Assembly (NCBI GenBank): GCA_000381585.1
Contig: KB906737.1
Coordinates: 434,001-498,000 of the forward strand
Length of the DNA stretch: 64,000 nucleotides
DNA from: Acidobacteriaceae bacterium KBS 83
Lineage (GTDB): Bacteria > Acidobacteriota > Terriglobia > Terriglobales > Acidobacteriaceae
Direction: 5' to 3'
The position numbers and the translations under genes are program-made. The notes under the pieces are model-generated. The model was not told the DNA's origin and did not search any database. It worked only from the letters and a program-made list of their open reading frames with translations. Below, one piece after another: positions 40,656 through 49,207 of the stretch (position 1 is its first letter; each line of letters starts with the position of its first letter).

Positions 40656-42200
40656 ATGCGCGCATCAACTAATGAACTAGTTGCAAAGTTACGTAAATTT
40701 GCTTTGCCCGCCAGTGTGACTGCTCTTGCAGTCATTGGCGCCGCACTCTTTGTCCACCAGAACAACGTTCCTGTCGCGGCAGAGACCGTCTCCCCACTGG
40801 ACAACAACAGTATTGCGGCACTAACTGAAATGGATCACGCCATGGAGTCACTTGCAGCGCGCGTGACTCCAGCCATCGTCAACGTCGCGGTTACTTCGAA
40901 AGCGGAGGAGCAGGCCGTTGACATGCAGGGCGGCGGTCCGCAGGATCTGCCCCCCGGTCTCCAGCAGTTCTTCGGCTTCGGGAGCGGCGGCCGGCACATG
41001 CAGATGCCACAACAACCGGAACTCCAACACGGCATCGGTAGCGGCGTCGTCATCTCGCCGGATGGATACATCCTGACCAACAATCATGTAGTGGACGGTG
41101 CAACCCAGATAAAGGTCACGCTGCACGATCGCCGCGTGCTGAATGCCAAGGTGATCGGAAGGGACAAGCTCACCGATCTCGCGGTCGTCAAAGTCGATGC
41201 GCGCGATCTTCCCACGATCCCGTGGGGCGACTCATCGAAGCTCCATCCCGGCCAGACTGTTCTCGCATTCGGCAGTCCATTCGGCTACTTCCAGTTCTCC
41301 GTCACTCGTGGCATCGTCAGCGCTGTAAATCGCCAGAATCCATACTCGGATGACCCGCGGAAGTTAGGCGGCTATATCCAGACGGATGCAGCGATCAATC
41401 CGGGCAACTCCGGTGGCGCTCTCGTCGATGCACACGGCGAACTTGTGGGCATCAACACCTTCATCATCTCGAATAGCGGTTCCTTCGCGGGGGCAGGTTT
41501 CGCCATCCCACAACAGATCGCCAAAGCCGCTGCAGACCAGATCATCAAGACAGGCGGTGTCCATCATGGATACCTCGGCATCAGCATGAACGATGTCACG
41601 CCGGCAAACGCTCACTTCTTCAATTTGAACGAGGCTTCAGGAGCGATCGTCGCACAGGTCACACCTGATTCGCCGGCAAGTCGGGCGGGGCTGAAGAACG
41701 GCGACGTGATTGATCAGCTCAACGGACAGAAGATGCCCAATGGAAGCGCCCTCCAGATGGCGGTCGCAGACGTGCCACCCGGAACAAAGGTTCAGCTTGG
41801 CATTCTTCGAAATGGGCATCCGCAGACTATCGATCTGACTGTTGGTGAATACCACGGCAACAGCCAAGTGGCCGATAGTGAGGACGCAAACGGCACAACC
41901 AATCAGGGAGGAAAGCTTGGTCTCGCCATGTCCGACATCACGCCGGATGTGCGCCAGCAGCTCAATCTGCCCGACAATGTGAAAGGCGCGGCAATCCAGA
42001 GCGTCCGGCCCGGCAGCCCGGCCGAAGACGCAGGCTTGCAGCCTGGTGACGTTGTCGTGCAGGTGAACCGGCATGACATTGATTCGGCCAGCCAGGCGGT
42101 GGCGGGCGTTCGCTCGATTCCCGCCGGTCAGGACGTGCTCCTGCTCGTCTGGTCGAAGGGCGGAGAGAGTTATCGGGTACTTCATCCGGACCAGGGTTGA
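40656..42200 (+). CDS. Do-family serine endoprotease (DegP/HtrA)
   Basis: 514 residues, GGAGGAA upstream of ATG 40656. An N-terminal membrane anchor or signal (LPASVTALAVIGAALFV) is followed by a trypsin-like domain with catalytic triad His144 (TNNHVVDG), Asp174 (LTDLAVVK) and Ser252 (NPGNSGGAL). Two PDZ domains follow (about 300-390 and 410-505; VTPDSPASRAGLKNGDVI and VRPGSPAEDAGLQPGDVV). The linker before His144 carries a Gln/Met/Pro-rich loop, typical of the family. It degrades misfolded periplasmic proteins and is a standard envelope-stress output. It sits directly after the BlaI/BlaR pair. Confidence 0.95.
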   Translation: MRASTNELVAKLRKFALPASVTALAVIGAALFVHQNNVPVAAETVSPLDNNSIAALTEMDHAMESLAARVTPAIVNVAVTSKAEEQAVDMQGGGPQDLPPGLQQFFGFGSGGRHMQMPQQPELQHGIGSGVVISPDGYILTNNHVVDGATQIKVTLHDRRVLNAKVIGRDKLTDLAVVKVDARDLPTIPWGDSSKLHPGQTVLAFGSPFGYFQFSVTRGIVSAVNRQNPYSDDPRKLGGYIQTDAAINPGNSGGALVDAHGELVGINTFIISNSGSFAGAGFAIPQQIAKAAADQIIKTGGVHHGYLGISMNDVTPANAHFFNLNEASGAIVAQVTPDSPASRAGLKNGDVIDQLNGQKMPNGSALQMAVADVPPGTKVQLGILRNGHPQTIDLTVGEYHGNSQVADSEDANGTTNQGGKLGLAMSDITPDVRQQLNLPDNVKGAAIQSVRPGSPAEDAGLQPGDVVVQVNRHDIDSASQAVAGVRSIPAGQDVLLLVWSKGGESYRVLHPDQG

Positions 42201-42299
42201 TGTTCGGCTCAGATCTCTTCGGGCTGCCACGATCAACTTGTGCGGCCCGAATTGTCTGTCGCAGAATCCAATGTTAATTTTTCGCTGGGGTCGGCTGCG

Positions 42300-43124
42300 T
42301 CATGACCCTATTCCATATTTCTTACTCAGCCACGTCCTCATCGTTTTAGGCAATGTGGCAGCGATCTCCTGCCAGGTGGCCAATTGCAGTTGTGAACGGA
42401 GTGAGACAAGCCTGACTGCTCTGGCCACGCTGAACCACGCATCGACGAGATCGGGGCGACGCGCATCGCAGATCACGGAGTAACGAGTGCCCTGTTCTGC
42501 GTATACGGACAGAACACCTCGAATCAGTTGATAGTGGAGATAGGAGTCCGTCGTCTGGGGCAGTAGATTCATGTCGAATACCGACGAAAAGTCGCGATAT
42601 CGTTCGACCCAAGCGCGGGGAGCGCGATGAAATTCGGCCTCTGTTAATTTCGCCTCGATCGAAAGGTCCCCGATGCGAAGGTCTATCTCAGTGCGCTCGA
42701 TGTGATTTGGGACGAGCGGGATGCGCGGCTTCCAGCCGAACTGGAGGCGCTCCGGCGCATGCGTAGCAAGCAATAGACGAAGAGAACTGCCCGCGGCAAA
42801 GGCCTGCGGGTGACAGAAAATATTCATGAGAAGCGCGTCAGAGCTCGCGGCTGTGTCCAGTTCGCTGCGTTCAGCGTCGTGGCTAACGAGGTTGCGCCGC
42901 GCGGAGGTGTGAGATTTCCGAAGGCGACGATTCCACTCCGGCTTCTTGCAGATGCATTTGTAAGAGGCTGGATGAAAATTTCCGTGTGTGGCGTCGTCCG
43001 CCTCGCGGAATAGGACAGACGGTTGATTTCCTATGGTGCACTCGTGCGGCAGTTCATTGTCTTCGGCCCAGGAAAGCGCTCGGAGACTAAGTTCTTCCCG
43101 GAGACGATTGGCGTAATTGATCAT
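42300..43124 (-). CDS. PGN_0703-like putative PD-(D/E)XK nuclease
   Basis: About 274 residues from ATG 43124 (MINYANRLREEL); the frame also runs on to 43220. The region RTEIDLRIGDLSIEAKLTEAEF has the E..D..(I/V)G...EAKLTE spacing of a PD-(D/E)XK nuclease core, with Lys in EAK as the catalytic lysine candidate. SYLHYQLIRGVLSVYAEQGTRYSVICDARRPDLVDAWF follows. CTIGN and a possible zinc site (CHPQ..., KCICKKPEW) precede it. Relatives are annotated as PGN_0703-type putative restriction endonucleases. No methyltransferase is adjacent, so a restriction role is unproven. Confidence 0.55.
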   Translation of the reverse strand: MINYANRLREELSLRALSWAEDNELPHECTIGNQPSVLFREADDATHGNFHPASYKCICKKPEWNRRLRKSHTSARRNLVSHDAERSELDTAASSDALLMNIFCHPQAFAAGSSLRLLLATHAPERLQFGWKPRIPLVPNHIERTEIDLRIGDLSIEAKLTEAEFHRAPRAWVERYRDFSSVFDMNLLPQTTDSYLHYQLIRGVLSVYAEQGTRYSVICDARRPDLVDAWFSVARAVRLVSLRSQLQLATWQEIAATLPKTMRTWLSKKYGIGS

Positions 43125-43572
43125 CATGCAGCCACTGGGAAACCGACTTTTGAACGAATATGCACAGTGCGCAGCATATCCGGAAGTGTCCGTGTGAGGC
43201 AAACAAAAGGCGAATATCACTCGGCGCCGAAGTCAGGCACCACGAGAGGACCTAGAACGACTGCGGCTCCGTGGCGATTCCGCCAGATGGACTCGAAGCC
43301 GCCGGGCTCGATCATTACGATCAGGCCTACCATCGACCATGGATCCGACAGAGTAGCGGCCGAAGAAACTCCAATGTTAACAATTTGGGACTTCACCGCG
43401 ATGCAACTTTGGCTTGCGGTTGACGCCTCCAAGTAGCAGGGTTGACGCGACAATCGAGCGATAGTGAGATCGCTCATCTTTATCTTGAGTGAGGTCGAAC
43501 GGAAGCATCATGGTGACGAGCAGGCTGCAAACGATTACCCAAAGCCGTGAAGAGCTGCTCCCGAGAGGGAGT
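43125..43572. other. Gene-free stretch between nuclease-like and small protein genes
   Basis: Open frames here are short or antisense and give compositionally unlikely proteins. I see nothing recognisable besides the upstream regions of the two divergent genes. Confidence 0.4.
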
Positions 43573-43761
43573 ATGACGAGCGAAGTAAAGATATACACGG
43601 TAGAGATTGACAGCTGCGGTTGCGGCAATGGCGCAGGATTTACGGTGATCGGCCCTGACGGAGTCGAAGAATGCGCGGTCTATAACGATCGCGGAGCGGC
43701 CGAAGAGATTGCCCAGCTGATGAACTTTGCATACGAACAAGGGCGTAGATCGGCAGCCTGA
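43573..43761 (+). CDS. Small conserved-looking protein of unknown function
   Basis: 62 residues from ATG 43573, with GAGAGGGAG just upstream; the longer frame from 43489 has no such site. The sequence is compact and soluble: KIYTVEIDSCGCGNGAGFTVIGPDGVEE, CAVYNDRGAAEEIAQLMNFAYEQG. It looks like an antiparallel sheet plus one helix, with three cysteines (two in CGCG). I do not recognise the family. Its location before DNA ligase genes is probably coincidental. Confidence 0.5.
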   Translation: MTSEVKIYTVEIDSCGCGNGAGFTVIGPDGVEECAVYNDRGAAEEIAQLMNFAYEQGRRSAA

Positions 43762-43954
43762 CGTTTCTGCGTCCTCGACAGATTGGTTGGAGATCTGTTT
43801 AGCACTGATCCCTACTCCGCCAGCTGCTGCGGCCACCCGGCTGACTGCGTAAAGGGCAGACTGTCGGCATGGCGATGCGTGCGATGCGCGCGACTCTCTC
43901 GCCGGTCCATTGGCGAGGTCGTGATTCCCGGGTTAACGAGAGTTACCATGAGGC

Positions 43955-45034
43955 GTGCGCCTGCCCGTAAAGCCTCCCATCCTGCCGATGCTTGCGAAAC
44001 GCCTTCAGGAACTGCCAGAAGAGGGCACATGGATCTTCGAGCCCAAATGGGATGGGTTTCGCGCACTGATTTTTCGCGACCATGACGAAATCCTTATTCA
44101 AAGCCGGGATCAGAAACCACTGAACCGCTACTTTCCCGAGCTTATCGATCCCCTGCTGCGGCAGCTACCCGAGCGTTGCGTGCTGGATGGTGAGGTCGTG
44201 ATCGCCAGGGACGGAGCACTTGATTTCGATGCCCTGCAGCTCCGGATTCATCCAGCCGCCTCGAGAGTGAGGCTTCTGTCGCAGCAGATGCCATCATCTT
44301 TTGTATGCTTCGATGTGCTTTCGGAGGGAGAAGATGACCTGTGCGGTGAGGCGTTTCATAGACGCCGCCCTCGTCTGGAGGAAGTATTTCGATCGGCCGC
44401 TCCCCCGCTCCATCTGACACCGGCTACAAACGATAGAAATATCGCCTCAGACTGGTTTCGCCGCTTTGAAGGCGCGGGTCTCGACGGGGTAATGGTCAAG
44501 CCGATGGATGGGATTTATGAGCCGGGGAAGCGAGTGATGTTCAAGGTCAAGCATGAGCGCGACTGCGACTGTGTTGTCGCGGGCTTTCGGTGGTACAAAG
44601 ATGCTGAAGGCGAAGCCGTCGGTTCCCTTCTGCTAGGGCTATTCGATGAGTCCAGAACACTGCAGCATGTCGGCGTTTGCGCAAGCTTCACGAAGGAGAA
44701 CCGACGAGAGCTCCTGGAGTATTTGACGCCTTATCGAAAGAATGCGCTGACTGACCACCCCTGGGCCTCATGGGCAGACGCAGGGGCCGCTACTGGAAGT
44801 CGTATGCCGGGTGGGCAGAGCCGCTGGAGCCAGGGCAAAGACCTTTCATGGGAGCCGCTTCGCCCAGAGCCTGTGGTGGAGGTGGCTTACGAACACATGC
44901 AAGGCAGACGCTTCCGACACATGGCCCACTTTCGCAGATGGCGTTCAGATAAGAGTCCGGCAGATTGCACCTATGCACAGCTCGAGGTGGTGGTGCCGCA
45001 CGAGCTCGAACAGATTTTCGCAAGTGGACGATAG
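43955..45034 (+). CDS. ATP-dependent DNA ligase
   Basis: 359 residues beginning GTG 43955. Nucleotidyltransferase motif I is EPKWDGFRAL, where Lys31 becomes adenylated. Motif III-like CVLDGEVVIARDGALDFDALQ, motif IV (GLDGVMVK) and motif V (VMFKVKHERDCDCVVAGF) follow. The C-terminal OB domain is present (SLLLGLFDESRTLQHVGVC). It seals nicks and double-strand ends with ATP. It has no polymerase or nuclease domain, matching the LigC type. It converges with a LigD-type polymerase gene 10 bases away, so together they form a two-gene NHEJ module. No Ku gene is in the window. Confidence 0.92.
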   Translation: MRLPVKPPILPMLAKRLQELPEEGTWIFEPKWDGFRALIFRDHDEILIQSRDQKPLNRYFPELIDPLLRQLPERCVLDGEVVIARDGALDFDALQLRIHPAASRVRLLSQQMPSSFVCFDVLSEGEDDLCGEAFHRRRPRLEEVFRSAAPPLHLTPATNDRNIASDWFRRFEGAGLDGVMVKPMDGIYEPGKRVMFKVKHERDCDCVVAGFRWYKDAEGEAVGSLLLGLFDESRTLQHVGVCASFTKENRRELLEYLTPYRKNALTDHPWASWADAGAATGSRMPGGQSRWSQGKDLSWEPLRPEPVVEVAYEHMQGRRFRHMAHFRRWRSDKSPADCTYAQLEVVVPHELEQIFASGR

Positions 45035-45044
45035 TCCGCGAGAC

Positions 45045-46394
45045 CTAATTCTCAGTTGCGTCCTTAGATGAGCGCTCGCGAGATAGGCGTTCGCGCCATT
45101 CACGCGTCGGATCGTCATCCGGATCGGGTGGTTCCTGCGGAGGCCGTCGGTCTTCCGGTACGTGGCGCAGATTCACCCGAATACGTGTCCATGTAGACGA
45201 GCGACCGCGCATTCTGTCGACCAGCACATCATCTACAGCCAGATGCCCGGCCGCTTCGGGATGCTTACTCTTCCATCTCTCGAGACCCGCCAGAGCAGCG
45301 CTTTCACTTGGTGAATTTGCAATCACCAACAGAGGCATTTTTGTCCGCGGCCTCTTAGCGGACTTCTTTTCGGACGAAGTCCTGGCAGCGCCCTTGGCCC
45401 GGGAGGGAGCTACGCGTGGAGCCTCGCCTTCCGCCTTGCGGAAATGTGGAGGCCATGGAGCGTCGCCCAGGCCTGCGGCCTCATCACGAGCCGCGAGCTC
45501 GAGCAATCGATCGAGCGATCCGGCAGATGCATCGATAGATGCGTGAGGGTCGCCAAGCTCCGCAAAGCGGCTTGGCATAGTGAATACAGTAAAGTCCTCC
45601 GGATCACAGTCGGAGACTTCATGCCAGTGCAGCGGCGCGGATACGCGCGCATCAGGCAGCGGGCGCACAGAGTAAGCAGAGGCAGTCGTGCGATCTTTCG
45701 CGTTCTGGTTGTAGTCCAGAAAAACGCCGTGCCGCTCCTCCTTCCACCATTTGGAACTGGCAAGCGCTGGCAGACGTCTTTCTACTTCCCGTGAAAGTGC
45801 TAGAGCCGCGCGGCGGACTTCGCTGAAGCCCCAGCGTTGCTGGATCCGTATGATGACGTGCATCCCGCGTGAGCCGCTCGTCTTGGGCCATCCGCGAAGG
45901 CCACTCTCCTCGAGCACCGATTTCACTTCGAGCGACACGCGCCGGACATCCACCCAGGAGATGCCAGGGCCCGGATCGAGGTCAATTCGCAGTTCGTCCG
46001 GATGATCCAGATCGCCGGACCGGACTGGATGCGGATGCAGCTCGATGCATCCCAGGTTGACGATCCACGCAAGACCGGCGGCGTCGTCGACTACGAGTTC
46101 TTCGGCTGTCCTACCGGACGGGAAAGACAGCGTGACGGTACGCAGCCAGTGAGGCCGATCGGAGGGAGCTCTCTTTTGATAGAACGCTTCGCCCTCCGCA
46201 CCATTCACAAAGCGCTTGAGAACGATAGGACGACCCTGGATCCCTGAAAGCGCGCCCGCAGCAACGGATAGGTAATAACGTACGATGTCGAGCTTCGACA
46301 GCTGGGCTTGTCTGGAAAAATAAAGCTTGTCCGGATGTGTTATCCGGACCTCGCGACCGTCGATTGAGAGTACTTCAGCTTCTCCTTGTTTCAC
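45045..46394 (-). CDS. LigD-type NHEJ primase-polymerase (PolDom)
   Basis: 449 residues. Core features of the archaeo-eukaryotic primase-polymerase domain of bacterial LigD are VRITHPDKLYF, the metal-binding DLDPGPG, KTSGSRGMHVIIR, and a final AYSVRPLPDARVSAPLHWHEV. It fills gaps at DNA ends in non-homologous end joining. The ligase and 3'-phosphoesterase domains of canonical LigD are absent. A basic linker (SRAKGAARTSSEKKSAKRPR) joins a C-terminal domain (LLVIANSPSESAALAGLERWKSKHP...TWTRIRVNLRHVPEDRRPP) whose role I cannot name; it may contact DNA or ligase. Confidence 0.9.
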   Translation of the reverse strand: MKQGEAEVLSIDGREVRITHPDKLYFSRQAQLSKLDIVRYYLSVAAGALSGIQGRPIVLKRFVNGAEGEAFYQKRAPSDRPHWLRTVTLSFPSGRTAEELVVDDAAGLAWIVNLGCIELHPHPVRSGDLDHPDELRIDLDPGPGISWVDVRRVSLEVKSVLEESGLRGWPKTSGSRGMHVIIRIQQRWGFSEVRRAALALSREVERRLPALASSKWWKEERHGVFLDYNQNAKDRTTASAYSVRPLPDARVSAPLHWHEVSDCDPEDFTVFTMPSRFAELGDPHASIDASAGSLDRLLELAARDEAAGLGDAPWPPHFRKAEGEAPRVAPSRAKGAARTSSEKKSAKRPRTKMPLLVIANSPSESAALAGLERWKSKHPEAAGHLAVDDVLVDRMRGRSSTWTRIRVNLRHVPEDRRPPQEPPDPDDDPTREWRERLSRERSSKDATEN

Positions 46395-46443
46395 GTCAGT
46401 AGGCTACACCGGCCGACCGTGAGGGTCATGGCCGAGCGTCTAT

Positions 46444-48756
46444 TTAGAAGCTCGTGTTTAGCCGCGCGGCAACGCTTCGACCAGGTCCAATCGCATTCCC
46501 TGAAAACAGGCCACCGAAGTCGATGACGTTGAGGCGGTTGTTTAAGTTGATTCCGTCCAGCTGAAAGCGCATGTTCATCTTCTCGCCCCTGTAGATATCG
46601 GCGCCCAGCGACGCGTTCACGGCAAGCGATGGCCGTATGCGCCCGCGCTCGAAATTGATCCGGCTCACCACCTCCGGGCCGTATCGGGCTAACGCATCCG
46701 CTTCGGTCCCCTGGTATTCGAAGGGCAGTCCCGAACCATATTCCGCACCAGCAGCAAACCAGATACGTGGAAGCAGCTGATATTGAAAGCGCGTCCTGAG
46801 CGTGTTTCGCTGGTCCTGTGAGTCAGGAAAGTGTCCGTTTAATTGAGTAATTGCGTCGTCTACGTCATCGCCGAGGAAGAGGCCGCCGGTGACCGGAAAC
46901 CATACGTTGCCCACCATGTACGAATAGCTGACATAGCCATTCATTTTGCCGAGCCGTACGACGTCCAGTTTGGCTTCCGCTCCATAGATGACAGATTTAT
47001 CAAACGCGATCGGGTAGCTCACTCCGGTATTCAGAAGTTGATCGTCGTCAGCGTAATTTCTTACGTCACGGCGGTAGACATTCATGTCAAGTCGCATTCG
47101 ATGGAAGAGCGCCTGGCTGAAACCGCCTTCGTAGTAATTACCCAGGGAGGGCTGAACAGGCAGACGGAGGAATTGACCGCTGAGGGCGTCGATTTCCGGA
47201 GAGCTGGAGATCAGGATGTTTTCAAACGACGGTGTCTGAAATACGCGATCAAATGAGCCGTGAAGCACCAGATTGAGTGAAGGCACATAGCGGCCGACTG
47301 AGATCCGTGGACTGAAGGCATTCTCGTTGAGCAGGAGTTGGTAGTGGTCCCAGCGCAGTCCAGCGCTGATTGTCCAATTTCCTAGACGGATCAGATCTTC
47401 AACAAAAGCTGATTGTTCAAGATCCGGGCGCTGATCGGCAAAGGTCAAAGTCGGCGGAGTGTCATCATCGAAATCATCCGGATTGGTGATTTTGTAGTTG
47501 AAGTGCTCGTGCAGGAAGACTGCATCCGACTCAACACCGACTTTGAACTCATGGCGACCACGATGCAGTGAGACCTTTCCCTTGAAGTATCCTTCGCGAA
47601 AATCGTTGTGCTGGAACGCGATTATGGGCGTGGATTGCAGATTGGAATAAAGGTCGTTCGCGTTGTCGCGTACCATGCCGGCAAGGGCTACGAGAGTATC
47701 CGACGAGACGATGTGCTGATAGTGCACCGTGCCCATCGTTTCGAAATTGTCTCCATTCTGAATCTGCCCCGCCTGCTGCTGCAGAAGTTCATTGGGAATG
47801 AGGAATCGAGAAAACTCATGCCGGACATCGAAGCTTGCTCGGTCCCGAGCGGAGAAGTCGCGCTCGTATCGCGCGGAAAAGTCGGCGATAGTCCCGGTAT
47901 TGGTAAAGTTTTCCGGAACCACCGGATTGAGGTAATGCGCCGTCGTGCTACCAGACGCCGTCACGCCGACGGTATTTCTGCCCCATACATCTTGTAATTG
48001 TCCATAAGAAGAGACGCTGTCGTAGCTGCCACCCGATAGGACAAGCTGGCCGTGAACACCGGCATCGGTTTGACGGCGCGTATCGAGTTCGACGACACCG
48101 CCCAATTTTCTGCCGTACTCTGCCGAATATCCTGCCGTGTAGATGCTCATCGCATCCAGATCGTCCGCCTCAATCTCCGGGCCGAAGCTCGGAGAGCGGT
48201 CGTCGGTAAGCGGAATACCGTCGATGACGAACTGAGTTTGGTACTCCGAGCCGCGCGGGTGGAGAACTGCGTTGCCTTCGTAGATCCATCCAGGCTGGGT
48301 ATTCACAAGGTCCTGGACGGAGCGTCCCGGAAGGGAGGAGAGCCGCTTCTCGATCTGCTTTGACCCGATCTGCATAACAGAAGACGGACTGCTCGGGTCT
48401 ATCAATGTGCTCGCGGCATTGACGTTTATTTTGGTGACGACTGAGGCGAGGTTGAGCCGGATGTTTTCAGAGATAGGCAGCGCAGAACGGATTTCAATAG
48501 ATGTTGAAGAAGGTGCGAAGCCCGACTTTGTTACCTGAATCTGATACACGCCATAGGGCATGCTGTGGACCGCGAGGGCCCCGGATTCATCCACGGTGAA
48601 GCTCTTGGAATATCCATTTCCTGAGGAGATCAATTCGACCGAAGCCGCCACTGCGGAACCAGAAGGATCCGCAATCTTGAGACGCAGCTCACCGTAGTTC
48701 ACCTGCGCGATAGCAGGCACAGCCATCCAAAGGAAGAATGTGATTAGCTTCTTCAT
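46444..48756 (-). CDS. TonB-dependent receptor
   Basis: 770 residues with a signal peptide (KKLITFFLWMAVPAIA). A carboxypeptidase-regulatory-like domain lies at about 22-105 (GELRLKIADPSGSAVAASVEL). The plug is at about 125-230 (RSVQDLVNTQPGWIYEGNAVLHPRG, FVIDGIPLTDDRSPSFG). A 22-strand-type barrel ends in ARLNTSF. The receptor imports an unknown substrate through the outer membrane using TonB energy. It is smaller than the Oar-type receptor later in the window and is a single gene. It lies 49 bases from the polymerase gene on the same strand, in a separate promoter unit. Confidence 0.9.
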   Translation of the reverse strand: MKKLITFFLWMAVPAIAQVNYGELRLKIADPSGSAVAASVELISSGNGYSKSFTVDESGALAVHSMPYGVYQIQVTKSGFAPSSTSIEIRSALPISENIRLNLASVVTKINVNAASTLIDPSSPSSVMQIGSKQIEKRLSSLPGRSVQDLVNTQPGWIYEGNAVLHPRGSEYQTQFVIDGIPLTDDRSPSFGPEIEADDLDAMSIYTAGYSAEYGRKLGGVVELDTRRQTDAGVHGQLVLSGGSYDSVSSYGQLQDVWGRNTVGVTASGSTTAHYLNPVVPENFTNTGTIADFSARYERDFSARDRASFDVRHEFSRFLIPNELLQQQAGQIQNGDNFETMGTVHYQHIVSSDTLVALAGMVRDNANDLYSNLQSTPIIAFQHNDFREGYFKGKVSLHRGRHEFKVGVESDAVFLHEHFNYKITNPDDFDDDTPPTLTFADQRPDLEQSAFVEDLIRLGNWTISAGLRWDHYQLLLNENAFSPRISVGRYVPSLNLVLHGSFDRVFQTPSFENILISSSPEIDALSGQFLRLPVQPSLGNYYEGGFSQALFHRMRLDMNVYRRDVRNYADDDQLLNTGVSYPIAFDKSVIYGAEAKLDVVRLGKMNGYVSYSYMVGNVWFPVTGGLFLGDDVDDAITQLNGHFPDSQDQRNTLRTRFQYQLLPRIWFAAGAEYGSGLPFEYQGTEADALARYGPEVVSRINFERGRIRPSLAVNASLGADIYRGEKMNMRFQLDGINLNNRLNVIDFGGLFSGNAIGPGRSVAARLNTSF

Positions 48757-49207
48757 CTGAACCAGCCTCGGGTAGATGCGTGTGCACTGCGCAGACTATT
48801 TGCCTCAAAGCCTCGAATGCCTCTCGCAGTGTGCCATAGTCTAACGTGCGTTGACCCTCCCCGGAATGATGCAGCATAGCCCGACATTTCAGGGCGTCGC
48901 CGCTGCTGCCGAAGTTCCGACCTAGGGCCGCCTAGCTCACCGCAAACCGGGTAGGATTGCGATAACTCCGCAATGGTCCTTGCGAGCCGAGATTGACCTT
49001 GGCCAATTGACCTTGGTCCCTTGCTTCCCTCTCCGGCCTTCCTTCCACATCTGTAAAACGGGCGGGCGTTACGACAAATCCAACACAGAAGTGCCGCTCC
49101 CTATTATGATGGGCGCGCGATGCTCGCGTAGATTTGAAGCGTGTCCAGTCGGATGCACATGTAGCGGCGTGCCTTAAACGGCCAAGATTAAAAGCTTGAA
49201 AGGTTCC
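48757..49207. other. Gene-free divergent region between TonB receptor and MFS transporter
   Basis: No gene is supported. An 11-base direct repeat ATTGACCTTGG occurs at 48992-49002 and 49006-49016, 14 bases apart in phase, about 190 bases before the transporter start. It could be a pair of activator half-sites or a slip duplication. A TATTAT hexamer at 49102-49107 may be a -10 for the transporter. Confidence 0.4.
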
